The notes: a model not told the origin generated them from the sequence alone. Counted from the first letter of the stretch, positions 8,005 to 17,447 are shown. The stretch is DNA of 64,000 nt from CAZHTF01 sp964535305 (GCA_964535305.1 CAZHTF010000006.1:1-64000), one strand, 5' to 3'. Numbers and translations: made by a program.

Positions 8005-11000
8005 GTGACTAGATCGCTCGCGCTGTCGCGCCGATTTCTGCCCGTCTGCATCGTCGCCCCTTGCCTGGTCGCGCTCAGCGCGGCCGCGGTGCTGGCGCAG
8101 TCGACTCCTGCCCGCCCGACAACCACGCAACCAGCCGCGACACAGCCGGCGTCTGCGCCGAGCACGGCCCCCGCCACGCAGCCGGCGCTGGCCGATTTGG
8201 TCGGCGGGCTGAAGTTCCGCAGCCTGGGACCGGGCTTCACCGCCGGGCGGATCGGCGACTTCGCGTTTCATCCGGATGATCCGCGGACGTACTACGTCGC
8301 GGTCGCCTCCGGCAACGTCTGGAAAACCGAGAATGCCGGCGTCACGTTCACGCCGATCTTCGACAACGAAGGCTCGTACTCCATCGGTTGCCTGGCGATC
8401 GACCCGCGGAACCCAAACGTCATCTGGGTCGGCACGGGCGAGAACAACAGCCAGCGCAGCGTCTCGTTTGGCGACGGCGTGTATCGCTCGCGCGATGGCG
8501 GCAAGAGCTGGGAAAACATGGGCCTGCGCGACTCCGAGCACATCGGCAAGATCGTGATCGACCCGCGCGATTCAAACGTCGTCTACGTCGCCGCCCAGGG
8601 GCCGCTGTGGCGCGCCGGGCCCGAGCGCGGCCTGTACGTGACGCGCGACGGCGGCGCAACCTGGACGAACATTCTGCACGTCAGCGAGCACACCGGCATC
8701 AACGAAGTGCACCTGCACCCCACCGACCCGGATACTTTGCTGGCCAGCGCCTATCAGCGCCGAAGGCACGTCTGGACGTTGATCAATGGCGGGCCCGAGT
8801 CGGCCATCTACAAGAGCACGGACGCGGGCCGCAGTTGGCGCAAGATCAAGAGCGGCCTGCCGGAGGTCGAGCTTGGCCGCATCGGGCTGGGCTTCTCGCC
8901 GGCGCGGCCGGACACGGCCTACGCCATCATCGAGGCCGCCGACGGCAAGAGCGGATTCTTCCGCTCGCTTGATCGCGGCGAGACCTGGGAGAAGCGCAGC
9001 GACCACGTCTGCACCAGCCCGCAGTACTACAACGAGCTGGTCTGCCACCCGACCGATCCCGAGCGCGTCATCGTGCCCGACACATTCACCGCCGAAACCA
9101 AGGACGGCGGTAAGACCTTCTCGCGCCTGCCGATCCTCAACCGCCACGTCGACGACCACGCCTTCTGGGTCAACCCGCGCAACATCCAGCACTGGATCAT
9201 CGGCGGCGACGGCGGGATCTACGAGTCATTCGACGAGGGCAAGAACTGGCGGCACTTCGAGAACCTCTCCATCACGCAGTTCTACCGCGTTGCCCTCGAC
9301 AACTCGAAGCCCTTCTACTACATCTACGGCGGCACGCAGGACAACTGCACAGTCGGCGGCCCTTCGCGCACGATCGACAACGTCGGCATCGCCAATGAGC
9401 ACTGGTTCATCACCGTCGGCGGCGACGGGTTCGAAACGCAAATCGACCCGCAGGACCCGATGATCGTCTACAGCCAGTGGCAGTACGGCGGGCTGGTGCG
9501 GCACGATCGCCGCAGTGGCGAGACGGTGGACATCAAGCCGCGCGAGAAACCCGGCGAAGCAGGCCTGCGCTGGAACTGGGATTCGCCGCTGCGGATCAGT
9601 CCGCACAATCACAAGCGTCTGTATTTCGGCGCGAACATTCTGTTTCGCTCAGACGATCAGGGCAACAGTTGGCGCGCCATCAGCGGTGACCTGACGCGGC
9701 AAATCGATCGCAACCAGCTTGAAGTGATGGGCAAGCGGCAGCCGGCAGACGCGGTCGCCAAGAGCAATTCCACCTCGTTCTTCGGCAACACCGTTTCGCT
9801 CAGCGAATCGCCGCTCGTCGAGGGGCTGATCTACGTCGGCACCGATGACGGGCTGGTGCAGATCAGCGAAGACGCCGGTCAGAACTGGCGGCGCGTGGAT
9901 ACCTTTCCGGGCGTGCCGGAGCGAAGTTACGTAAGCTGGCTGGTGGCTTCGCTGCACGAGCCGGACACGGTCTACGCGGCATTCGACAACAAGAAAATGG
10001 GCGATTTCAAGCCGTATCTGCTGAGGAGCAGCGATCGCGGGAAGAGCTGGAGCAGCATCGCCGGCGACCTGCCCGAGCGGCAGATCGCGTATTGCCTGCA
10101 GGAGGATCACGTTTCGCCCAAGCTGCTGTTCCTGGGCACGGAGTTTGGCGTGTTCTGCACGGTCGACGGCGGGCAGAAGTGGCAGCGGCTGAAGTCCGGC
10201 CTGCCAACCATCTCGGTGCGGGATCTCGAGATTCAGCGGCGCGAGAACGACCTGGTGCTGGGCACGTTTGGGCGCGGCTTCTACGTGTTGGATGATTACT
10301 CTCCGCTGCGCAGCCTGACGCCGGAGCTGCTCGCCAAGGACGCGGCGATCCTGCCGGTGAAGGACGCGCTGCATTACGTTGAGGCCAGCCGGCTGGGCGC
10401 GCGAAACGGCCGCGGCTGGTCGGGCAACAGCTTCTACGCGGCGGCCAATCCGCCCTTCGGGGCTACGATTACCTATTATCTCCGCGAAAAGCCGCTTTCA
10501 CGCAAGGAGCAGCGCCGCGAAGACGAGAAGCAGGCCGCCAAGGACGGCCGCACGCCAGCGTATCCCAGCATCGAGCAGCTCCGCGAGGAGGACCAGACGC
10601 GCGAGCCGCAGATCCTCCTGATCATCCGCGACGCGCGCGGCGCGATCGTGCGGCGGATCGGCGCACCGCGCGACAAGGGCCTGCAGCGCGTCACCTGGAA
10701 CCTGCGCTACGCCGCCGCGAATCCAACCACGCTCGCGCGCGGCGCCGAGCCGGATCCCTGGGAGCGCGAGCCGGACGGCCCGCTGGCCGATCCCGGCGAC
10801 TACACCGTCACGCTCGCCAAGGAAGTCGACGGCGTGCTGAGCGAGATCGCCGGGCCAGAGCGGATCAAAGTCGTCCCGCTGGCGCTGGCGACATTTGCGG
10901 CGGCGGATCGCGAAGCGCGACAGGCCTTCAAGCAGAAGGTCGCGCGTCTGCAGCGGGCCGTCGAAGGCGCGTCGCGCGCCGCGGGCGAGGCCCAGACGCG

Positions 11001-11382
11001 CATTTCACATCTGCGCAAGGCGTTGCTCGACGCGCCGCGGGCTGACCCGTCGTTGCTCAAGCAGACCGAGGCGTTGCAGCAGAAGCTGCACGATTTGTTG
11101 ATCGCGCTGCGTGGCGATCCGACCATGGAGCGCCGCAACGAGCCGCAGCCGCCCGCGATCAGCGGCCGTGTCTCCGAGATCGTCTCGGATCTCTGGTACG
11201 CCACGTCGGCGCCGACGCAGACGCAGCTTGACGCGTACGACTACGCGGCGGATGCGTTCAGCGCGCTGCTGCGCGACTTGCGCACGCTAATCGAGCAGGA
11301 ATTGAAGCAGCTCGAGTCGCAGGCGGAATCCGCCGGCGCGCCCTGGACGCCTGGCCGTCTACCGAGCTGGACCAAGGAGTGA
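8005..11382 (+). CDS. Large secreted Asp-box (BNR) beta-propeller protein, sortilin/VPS10-like
   Basis: 1125 residues with a signal peptide ending near ALAQ, followed by a Thr/Pro/Ala/Gln linker. Residues about 60-760 are beta-propeller blades marked by at least nine Asp-boxes (SRDGGKSW, TRDGGATW, STDAGRSW, SLDRGETW, SFDEGKNW, SDDQGNSW, SEDAGQNW, SSDRGKSW, TVDGGQKW). These are typical of two consecutive propellers of the VPS10/BNR type often annotated as glycosyl hydrolase. No sialidase catalytic set is apparent, so an adhesive or carbohydrate-binding role is as likely as hydrolysis. The C-terminal 300 residues hold a beta-sandwich-like part and a helical coiled segment. Start at GTG 8005 with AAGGA upstream; a TTG at 7984 is an alternative. 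Confidence 0.8.
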   Translation: MTRSLALSRRFLPVCIVAPCLVALSAAAVLAQSTPARPTTTQPAATQPASAPSTAPATQPALADLVGGLKFRSLGPGFTAGRIGDFAFHPDDPRTYYVAVASGNVWKTENAGVTFTPIFDNEGSYSIGCLAIDPRNPNVIWVGTGENNSQRSVSFGDGVYRSRDGGKSWENMGLRDSEHIGKIVIDPRDSNVVYVAAQGPLWRAGPERGLYVTRDGGATWTNILHVSEHTGINEVHLHPTDPDTLLASAYQRRRHVWTLINGGPESAIYKSTDAGRSWRKIKSGLPEVELGRIGLGFSPARPDTAYAIIEAADGKSGFFRSLDRGETWEKRSDHVCTSPQYYNELVCHPTDPERVIVPDTFTAETKDGGKTFSRLPILNRHVDDHAFWVNPRNIQHWIIGGDGGIYESFDEGKNWRHFENLSITQFYRVALDNSKPFYYIYGGTQDNCTVGGPSRTIDNVGIANEHWFITVGGDGFETQIDPQDPMIVYSQWQYGGLVRHDRRSGETVDIKPREKPGEAGLRWNWDSPLRISPHNHKRLYFGANILFRSDDQGNSWRAISGDLTRQIDRNQLEVMGKRQPADAVAKSNSTSFFGNTVSLSESPLVEGLIYVGTDDGLVQISEDAGQNWRRVDTFPGVPERSYVSWLVASLHEPDTVYAAFDNKKMGDFKPYLLRSSDRGKSWSSIAGDLPERQIAYCLQEDHVSPKLLFLGTEFGVFCTVDGGQKWQRLKSGLPTISVRDLEIQRRENDLVLGTFGRGFYVLDDYSPLRSLTPELLAKDAAILPVKDALHYVEASRLGARNGRGWSGNSFYAAANPPFGATITYYLREKPLSRKEQRREDEKQAAKDGRTPAYPSIEQLREEDQTREPQILLIIRDARGAIVRRIGAPRDKGLQRVTWNLRYAAANPTTLARGAEPDPWEREPDGPLADPGDYTVTLAKEVDGVLSEIAGPERIKVVPLALATFAAADREARQAFKQKVARLQRAVEGASRAAGEAQTRISHLRKALLDAPRADPSLLKQTEALQQKLHDLLIALRGDPTMERRNEPQPPAISGRVSEIVSDLWYATSAPTQTQLDAYDYAADAFSALLRDLRTLIEQELKQLESQAESAGAPWTPGRLPSWTKE

Positions 11383-11446
11383 GTCGCCCGCTTTGACGGA
11401 CGATCGCCGCGGCGCCGCACAGTCAAAACGGCTGCGCCGATTGGAA

Positions 11447-11476
11447 TTGGCACGCCGCCCGCGGCGCGGTCATACT
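11447..11476 (+). promoter_or_regulatory. Candidate sigma-70 promoter of the ABC exporter operon
   Basis: TTGGCA (11447-11452), an 18-base spacer and CATACT (11471-11476), ending 46 bases before the ATG at 11523. The spacing is good; each hexamer departs from consensus. Confidence 0.4.
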
Positions 11477-11522
11477 CTGGGCGGGATATGCGGACTGGCG
11501 CAATGGAGCGAACGACCCTCGC

Positions 11523-12482
11523 ATGAGCGACGCCCTGATTCTGTCTGAGATCACCAAGCGCTATCGCGATTTCGTTGCCGTCGATCGTCTCAGTCTAACC
11601 GTCCGGGCCGGCGAGGTCTTTGGGTTCCTGGGGCCGAACGGCGCCGGCAAGACCACGACGCTGCGCATGGTCATGAGCATCATTTATCCCGACGAGGGCC
11701 GCATCAGCATCCTCGGCAAACCCAGCGCGTTGCAAGCCAAGGACCGCATCGGCTACCTGCCCGAAGAGCGCGGCCTATATCGCAAGATGAGCGTCGACGG
11801 ACTGCTGCGCTACTTTGGTCAGCTCAAGGGCCTGCACGGCCGCACGCTGACGCAGCGCGTCGCCGACTGGCTCGAGCGCGTCGAGCTTTCGGATTGGCGG
11901 CACAAGCGGATCGAGACGCTTTCGAAGGGCATGCAGCAGAAAGTGCAGGTGATCGCGACACTGCTGCACCAACCCGAGCTGCTGATCCTGGATGAGCCCT
12001 TCTCCGGCCTGGATCCGCTGAACGTCGACCTGCTCCAGCGGCTGATCCTCGACCTGCGGCGCGGCGGCTCGACCATCATCCTCTCCACGCACCAGATGGA
12101 AACCGCCCAGCGCCTCTGCGACCGGCTGGTGCTGATCAACCGCGGCCGCAAGCTGATCGAAGGCGCCGTCAGCGACGTTCGCGCCCGCTTCGCTTCGCGC
12201 ACCATGCTGATCGACGCCGAGGGCGACTTGCAGGCGCTGGCCCGCATGCCCGGAATCGCCGACGCGCACGTCAGCGGCGGTCACGCGCGCTTCGAGTTAT
12301 CCGATGGCTGCGACCCGCGTCCGATCCTGCAGCACGCGTGCGAGACGCTGCGCGTCACGCGAATCGAAATCCAGCAGCCGGATCTGCAGGAAATCTTCGT
12401 GCGGCTTGTCAGCGCCGACCGCGAGTGCGCCACGTCGCATTCCGAATCGTCTCCTACACTGGCGAGTGTGCTGAGCGCATGA
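11523..12482 (+). CDS. ABC transporter ATP-binding protein (NatA/CcmA-like)
   Basis: 319 residues. Residues 1-225 form a complete nucleotide-binding domain: Walker A GPNGAGKT at 37-44, Q-loop region around YLPEERGLY, signature LSKGMQQKV, Walker B LLILDEP and a switch histidine in LSTHQME. The C-terminal 90 residues are the accessory domain typical of the NatA branch (ending in DLQEIFVRLV). It energises an exporter together with the permease immediately downstream; the two genes overlap by ATGA, which indicates translational coupling. The substrate is unknown; homologues export sodium, antibiotics or lipids. Confidence 0.9.
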   Translation: MSDALILSEITKRYRDFVAVDRLSLTVRAGEVFGFLGPNGAGKTTTLRMVMSIIYPDEGRISILGKPSALQAKDRIGYLPEERGLYRKMSVDGLLRYFGQLKGLHGRTLTQRVADWLERVELSDWRHKRIETLSKGMQQKVQVIATLLHQPELLILDEPFSGLDPLNVDLLQRLILDLRRGGSTIILSTHQMETAQRLCDRLVLINRGRKLIEGAVSDVRARFASRTMLIDAEGDLQALARMPGIADAHVSGGHARFELSDGCDPRPILQHACETLRVTRIEIQQPDLQEIFVRLVSADRECATSHSESSPTLASVLSA

Positions 12483-13720
12483 ACAAGATCCTGAGCGTCG
12501 CACTGCGCGAGTTTGCCGAAACGGTGAAGACCCGCGCGTTCTTTCTGGGCGTGGTGATCATGCCGGCGCTGATCCTGCTCGTGGTCTATGGCGCGGAGAA
12601 GCTTGGCGACTACGCCCAGGAAGAGCTTCCGCCGCGAAAGCTTGCGGTGATCGACGAGCACGGCGCGATCTTCGAGCCGCTGGAGCGCGAGCTGAGCGCG
12701 TTCAATCAGCAGAACCCGAACCAGACCATCGTGCCGCAACGCGAAGCCCAGCAGTCGACCGAGGCACTGAATCAGCGCGTCCGCCAGGGTGAGCTGTACG
12801 CGTACCTGCTGATTCCCGCGGAGGCCGTGGCCGGCACCGCGCCCGCGCAGCTCGGCCGGACGGACAATCAGCTCTCCGCGCTGCGGGCCATCGATCGCGC
12901 GCTGGACGAAGCCGTGTCGGCGGTGCGCTTCGCCGCGCACGATCCGCCAATCGATCGCGAGGTCTTCAAGCGCCTGACGCAGCCGACGCAACTTACCGAG
13001 GTGAACGTCGAGACCGGTCAGAAGCGCGCCGATGACATGATGGCCCGGCTGCTCACGCCCTTCGCATTCATGTTCCTGCTTTATTTCGGCACGTTTGGCA
13101 TCAGCTTCGGGCTGCTCACCAGCGTGCTGGAGGAAAAAAGCTCGCGCATCGTCGAGGTGCTGCTGGCCGCGATCAGCCCGACCCAGCTCATGGCGGGAAA
13201 AATCCTCGGGACGGTGATGATTGGCTTCCTCGTGCTGGCTGCCTGGCTGGGCGTCGGCTACGTCACCGCGCGCTCCTACGACATGGCGCACCTGATTGGC
13301 GCAGAGCGGCTGGGCTACCTCGCACTCTACTTCGTGCCTGGGTTCCTCTTCAACGCCGCACTGCTGGCCGGAATCGGCGCTGCGTGCAACACGCTTAAGG
13401 AAGCCCAGAGCATGTCCAGCCCGCTGAACCTGATCAATATCGTGCCGATGGTGCTGTGGTTCCCGATCACGCAATCACCCGGCTCGCTGCTCAGCATCGT
13501 GCTCAGCTTCATTCCGCCCATCACGCCCTTTGTCATGATCCTGCGTTTGTGTGCCGACCCGGACCTGCCCGTCTGGCAAGTGGTGGCGACGTTGCTGGTT
13601 CTGTGGGCCGCCGTCGTCGGGCTGATATTCGCGGCCGGCAAGGTGTTCCGCGTCGGCGTGCTGATGTACGGCAAGGCGCCAAACCTGAGCGAACTGCTGC
13701 GCTGGGTGCGTTACGCGTAG
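12479..13720 (+). CDS. ABC-2 type permease (NatB-like)
   Basis: 413 residues. Topology is one N-terminal membrane helix (about 20-40, AFFLGVVIMPALILLVVYGA), a large extracytoplasmic domain (about 45-190), then five to six helices from about 195 to 400. FLLYFGTFGISFGLLTSVLEEKSSRIVEVLLAAI carries the conserved EEK.sr..EvLL motif of ABC-2 exporters. The start ATG at 12479 overlaps the stop of the ATPase gene. With that protein it should form a homodimeric exporter in the inner membrane. The 3' end abuts a putative mannosyltransferase. Confidence 0.85.
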   Translation: MNKILSVALREFAETVKTRAFFLGVVIMPALILLVVYGAEKLGDYAQEELPPRKLAVIDEHGAIFEPLERELSAFNQQNPNQTIVPQREAQQSTEALNQRVRQGELYAYLLIPAEAVAGTAPAQLGRTDNQLSALRAIDRALDEAVSAVRFAAHDPPIDREVFKRLTQPTQLTEVNVETGQKRADDMMARLLTPFAFMFLLYFGTFGISFGLLTSVLEEKSSRIVEVLLAAISPTQLMAGKILGTVMIGFLVLAAWLGVGYVTARSYDMAHLIGAERLGYLALYFVPGFLFNAALLAGIGAACNTLKEAQSMSSPLNLINIVPMVLWFPITQSPGSLLSIVLSFIPPITPFVMILRLCADPDLPVWQVVATLLVLWAAVVGLIFAAGKVFRVGVLMYGKAPNLSELLRWVRYA

Positions 13721-13811
13721 CGCCGCGCTCACGAGCGCCGCGCCCAGCGAAGCGAACGCGCTGTGGGCCGGCGTCGGCCGTGCCTGCCTGATTTACCTGC
13801 TCACACGGCTG

Positions 13812-15047
13812 ATGGTCTGGAGCGCGGCGTACACCGGCGCGATCGTCTTCTTCCGCATCGAGCAGCAGATTGAGCCGCCATTCTCGTACCGAATCAACGA
13901 GCTGCAGGCACGCTTCGCCGAGCCGGATTCCCCGCTGCGGCAGCGCTGGCAGACGCTGCTTCACAATTTCTCGCCTCTGGTCTGGTGGGATAGCGGCCAC
14001 TATCGCTCGATCATCGAGCGCGGCTACCACTACGCCCCGCCGCGACCAGGCGAGACGCAGGTTGACGCGCAGCACAACATCGCCTTCTTCCCGCTCTACC
14101 CGCTGCTTTGCAAGCCGCTCGCGCCGCTGATCGGCGTTCGACCGGCGCTGGTGCTGGTGTCGAATGTCTGCGGCCTGCTGGCTTGCGTGCTGACATTCCT
14201 GTGGCTGCGGCCGCGACTTGGGCAACCCGCGGCGCTGCTCGCGACCGCCGTCGTCTTCGCCTGGCCCGCGGCGTGCTTCTATTCGTTCGGCTACAGCGAG
14301 AGCACCGCACTCTTGTTGATCGCCGCGGCGCTGCTGGCGATCGAGCGGCAGCGCTGGTGGCTCGCGGCCGCGGCGTGCGGCCTGGCGACCGCCGCCCGTC
14401 CGACGGCAATCTCGTTAATGCTGGTGCTGTGCCTGTCGCTGGTGTTTCAATTCCGCGCCGCGCGGGTTCCGCTCCTGCCAGCGCTGCTGCGGCTGCTGGC
14501 CGTCGCCGCGGTTGGCCTGAGCGGCATTCTGGCGTACGCCGCGTATCTCGCGCTGCGTTTCGGATCGCCGCTGGTCTACTTCGCGAACTACCAGGCCGGC
14601 TGGAACGCGCCCGAGAGCCGCGCCGCTTGGAACGAGTTTCTCAGCCTGCAGCCAGTGTGGCGCGGGCTGCGGCCGCTGCGGCAGACCTTCAGCGACCTGC
14701 CGACCACGCTGGTCAACCTGACCGGGCCGATGACCTGGAATATGCCCTGCACATTGGCAATCGTCGGGCTGTCGCTTTGGGGCACGCTCCGAGGTCCGTC
14801 CTGGTTGCGGCCGCTGGCGCCGCTGGGCGCATTGATCTTCCTGCATCATTACCTGTCCTGCGGCGGCGCGGATTTCAGCCTGGAATCCGCGGGTCGCTAC
14901 ACGGCGGTGGCATTGCCGGCGCTCGTTATGCTGGGCCTGCTGCTGAGCCGGGCGGGCGCCGGCGTACGGATCGCCGTGATGAGCACGCTGCTGCTGCTGC
15001 AGGCGTCGTGGGCGTTTCAATTCGGCATGCACGAGTGGGCCGGGTGA
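13812..15047 (+). CDS. Integral membrane glycosyltransferase, PIG-V/mannosyltransferase-like
   Basis: About 411 residues with roughly nine membrane helices. The first large loop contains WWDSGHYRSIIERGY followed by NIAFFPLYPLL. This acidic-residue loop, with the NIAFFPLYP helix cap, is the signature of PIG-V-type GT-C mannosyltransferases, which use polyprenyl-phosphate sugars on the outer face. The ATG at 13812 is the first standard start, but the in-frame codons before it (13761-13811) read LWAGVGRACLIYLLTRL, clearly the first half of the initial membrane helix. The true start is therefore probably a CTG near 13761 or another non-standard codon, close to the ABC permease stop at 13720. Sugar and acceptor are unknown. 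Confidence 0.7.
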   Translation: MVWSAAYTGAIVFFRIEQQIEPPFSYRINELQARFAEPDSPLRQRWQTLLHNFSPLVWWDSGHYRSIIERGYHYAPPRPGETQVDAQHNIAFFPLYPLLCKPLAPLIGVRPALVLVSNVCGLLACVLTFLWLRPRLGQPAALLATAVVFAWPAACFYSFGYSESTALLLIAAALLAIERQRWWLAAAACGLATAARPTAISLMLVLCLSLVFQFRAARVPLLPALLRLLAVAAVGLSGILAYAAYLALRFGSPLVYFANYQAGWNAPESRAAWNEFLSLQPVWRGLRPLRQTFSDLPTTLVNLTGPMTWNMPCTLAIVGLSLWGTLRGPSWLRPLAPLGALIFLHHYLSCGGADFSLESAGRYTAVALPALVMLGLLLSRAGAGVRIAVMSTLLLLQASWAFQFGMHEWAG

Positions 15048-15116
15048 CGCGCGGCAGGACGCCGGTCGCGGCTTACTGATCGTCGCTCGGGCCACGGCCC
15101 GGGTCGCAATCACCCG

Positions 15117-15144
15117 TTGCACGCTTCGGCGCGGCCCGTACAAT
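15117..15144 (+). promoter_or_regulatory. Sigma-70-type promoter of the mreB operon
   Basis: TTGCAC (15117-15122), a 16-base spacer and TACAAT (15139-15144). It lies about 105 bases before the GTG of the coiled-coil gene and is one of the better matches to a housekeeping promoter in the window. Confidence 0.6.
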
Positions 15145-15249
15145 CTGGCCAGAAGTTGGGTGAAGCGCGGGTAGTGAGGTGTCTCCGTCCCTGAGCCGAG
15201 CGCAGTGCCGCTGGGCCCGACGCCGGGCCTGCCGCCAAGGAGTCCTCTC

Positions 15250-16104
15250 GTGAGCACGATGACGAAGGTGTTCGTGGTTCTGACGGCGATCCTGGCGATC
15301 GCGGTTTCGGTGCTGTCGATCTCGGCCACGGCCCAGTGGGACAATTGGAAGAAGCTGGCGCAGGATTACGAAGTCGCCCGCGAGGCTGAGTTCACGCGCA
15401 CGGCCCAGACCGCGGCCAGCATGCAGGCGCTGCTGGCGACGCGCGACATCACGCTCGAGGCGCGGGCCCGCGAGATCGCCGACCTGCAGACCAAGCTGCA
15501 ATCCGCCAATGACGACAAGGCCAAGGCGCTGGCAGACCTGGCGCAAGCGCGCAACGAGGCGCTGGCGTTCGACGCCGGCCGAACCAAGCTGCAGGAATTG
15601 CTGGATGTCACCTCGTCTGAGCGGAATGCGTTGCAGAAGCAAAACCAGACGCTGCTCGAGCAGAACATCGACCTGCAGACGCGCAACGCACGGCTCAACA
15701 GCCGCATGCTGGAGCTGACAACCAGCGTCGCGATTTTGACCGACGACGTTCGCAACACGAAGGAGCGGCTGGCGGCCTGTGAGCAGCTCGCCGGCGGCCG
15801 CGCTCCGGCCGGCGCGTTGATCCAGCCCGAGACGCCCGGGGTCGTCGCCGTTACGCCCGCGGTCAAGGGAATCATCCGCGGCGAAGTGCTCTCGGTCGAC
15901 GGCGGCTACGCCAGCATCAACATCGGCCAGGATTCGGGCGTCTCCAACGGAATGACCTTCACCGTGTTCCGCGACGGGACCGGCTACCTCGGCGATCTGG
16001 TCGTTGAGCAGGTGCGGCCCAAGGATGCCGGCGGCCGGCTTGCCACCGTGCAGGCCGACATCCGCCGCGGCGATCGGGTCATCTTCGGCCTCGACAAGAA
16101 CTAA
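15250..16104 (+). CDS. Membrane-anchored coiled-coil protein with C-terminal beta domain (MreC-shaped)
   Basis: 284 residues. One N-terminal membrane helix (about 6-27), a long coiled coil (about 32-190, rich in Leu/Ala heptads with Gln, Glu and Asn) and a small beta domain (about 210-284). The beta domain contains INIGQDSGVSNGMTFTVF, GYLGDLVVEQV and IRRGDRVI. I do not recognise a named family with certainty. The plan of helix, coiled coil and beta-barrel domain with a G-x-GM turn is that of MreC, the periplasmic scaffold of the elongasome, and the gene stands where mreC would be expected, in an operon with mreB. That role is inference. GTG at 15250 was chosen because AAGGAG lies seven bases upstream; ATG 15259 is possible. 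Confidence 0.6.
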   Translation: MSTMTKVFVVLTAILAIAVSVLSISATAQWDNWKKLAQDYEVAREAEFTRTAQTAASMQALLATRDITLEARAREIADLQTKLQSANDDKAKALADLAQARNEALAFDAGRTKLQELLDVTSSERNALQKQNQTLLEQNIDLQTRNARLNSRMLELTTSVAILTDDVRNTKERLAACEQLAGGRAPAGALIQPETPGVVAVTPAVKGIIRGEVLSVDGGYASINIGQDSGVSNGMTFTVFRDGTGYLGDLVVEQVRPKDAGGRLATVQADIRRGDRVIFGLDKN

Positions 16105-16139
16105 GCGCAGCGCACCGAATCGGCGCAGGAGTCTGTCGC

Positions 16140-16304
16140 ATGAGCATGATGAGCAGCGGTCCTGGACCGGGCCGGCCGGCCGAAAACGACATCTACACCG
16201 CGCTGATCGTAGTGGCGTTCCTCTTTACCCTGGCTGCAACCGCATTCCTAATCTACCGCACGCAGGCACTCTTCGGCGGTGTGCTGCCACCGGGAGGGAG
16301 CTGA
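16140..16304 (+). CDS. Small single-span membrane protein between coiled-coil gene and mreB
   Basis: 54 residues from ATG 16140 to TGA 16302-16304, with AGGAG nine bases upstream. It begins with a Gly/Pro-rich cytoplasmic segment (SSGPGPGRPAEND), continues with one membrane helix (about 20-38, TALIVVAFLFTLAATAFLI) and ends in a short Gly/Pro tail. The good ribosome binding site, the coding-like composition and the position 35 bases after one gene and 78 before mreB support it being real. It may take the place of MreD as the membrane partner of MreB, but nothing in the sequence proves this. Confidence 0.65.
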   Translation: MSMMSSGPGPGRPAENDIYTALIVVAFLFTLAATAFLIYRTQALFGGVLPPGGS

Positions 16305-16382
16305 GCCGCGCATGTCGGCGGGAATGGCACCGCAGCCCGCGACGCGGGTCGGCGCACCAGCGACCAAGGATGGGAGCGACCT

Positions 16383-17441
16383 GTGTTACTGCGCCGCCTG
16401 ACCGGACTTTTCAGCATCGACATGGGCATCGACCTGGGGACGTGCAACACCCTGGTCTGCGTCAAGGGCGAAGGCATTGTCCTTAATGAGCCCTCGGTTG
16501 TCGCCGTCCGCAAAGGCACCAACCAGGTGCTCGACACCGAAGACGGCAAGGCCGTTGGGCTGGTCGCCAAAGAGATGCTCGGCCGCACGCCCGGCAGCAT
16601 CACCGCCATCCGCCCGCTCAAGGACGGCGTGATCGCCGACTTCGACATCACCGAGGCCATGCTGGCCTACTTCATTCGAAAAGTGCACGGCAACCGCGGA
16701 CTGGCCCATCCGCGTGTCGTCATCTCGATTCCCTCCGGCATCACCGCGGTCGAAAAACGCGCCGTCTACAACTCCGCCGAGCGGGCCGGGGCGCGGCGTG
16801 TCTACCTGATCCCCGAGCCGAAGGCCGCCGCGATCGGGGCCGGGCTGCCGATCTTCGATGCGACCGCCTCGATGATCGTCGACATTGGCGGCGGCACGTC
16901 CGAAGTCGCGATCATGAGCCTGACTGACATCGCCATCTGCGAATCGCTGCGTGTCGCCGGCGACGACATGGACGAGGCCATCACGAACTACATGAAGCGC
17001 ACCTACAACCTGATGATCGGGCCGCAATCGTCCGAGCGACTGAAGATTGACATTGGCTCCGCCGCGCCGCAGCCGCAAGAGTCGACGCTCGAAGTGAAAG
17101 GTCGCGACATGATCAGCGGCCTGCCGCGCCGCGCGATCGTCAAGAGCGAGGAAATTCGCGAAGCGCTGAAGGAGCCGGTCGGCGCCATTGTCGACGCCGT
17201 GCTCCGCACGCTCGAGCAGGTCGAGCCAGAGCTTGCGGCAGACCTGGTCGACAACGGCATTCACCTGGCCGGCGGCGGGGCGCTGTTGCGCGGGCTTGAC
17301 CAGGTGATCGCCAAGGCGACCGGGCTGGATGTCAAAGTCGTCGAAGATCCGCTAACCTGCGTGGCCCGCGGCACCTGCGAATACTTGAATCACCTCGACG
17401 AATGGCACTCCACGCTCGAATCGGACGAAGACGAGTTCTGA
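16383..17441 (+). CDS. mreB: MreB, actin-like rod-shape protein
   Basis: 352 residues, full length. Phosphate-1 motif GIDLGTCNTLV (15-25; the usual Ala is Cys here), VVISIPSGITAVEKRAV in the connecting region, phosphate-2 VDIGGGTSEVAIM and the adenosine motif GGGALLRGLD. MreB filaments at the inner membrane guide lateral wall synthesis or other envelope processes. The start is GTG 16383 after GGGAG. The protein ends with an acidic tail (LESDEDEF). It is third in an operon with a coiled-coil membrane protein and a 54-residue membrane protein; mreC, mreD, rodA and mrdA are not nearby. It converges on the homocysteine methyltransferase gene, six bases away. Confidence 0.92.
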   Translation: MLLRRLTGLFSIDMGIDLGTCNTLVCVKGEGIVLNEPSVVAVRKGTNQVLDTEDGKAVGLVAKEMLGRTPGSITAIRPLKDGVIADFDITEAMLAYFIRKVHGNRGLAHPRVVISIPSGITAVEKRAVYNSAERAGARRVYLIPEPKAAAIGAGLPIFDATASMIVDIGGGTSEVAIMSLTDIAICESLRVAGDDMDEAITNYMKRTYNLMIGPQSSERLKIDIGSAAPQPQESTLEVKGRDMISGLPRRAIVKSEEIREALKEPVGAIVDAVLRTLEQVEPELAADLVDNGIHLAGGGALLRGLDQVIAKATGLDVKVVEDPLTCVARGTCEYLNHLDEWHSTLESDEDEF

Positions 17442-17447
17442 TCCGCG

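Noticed and set aside
8005..11382. Sialidase assignment for the Asp-box protein
   Set aside because: Asp-boxes alone are structural; the arginine triad and catalytic residues of sialidases were not identified.
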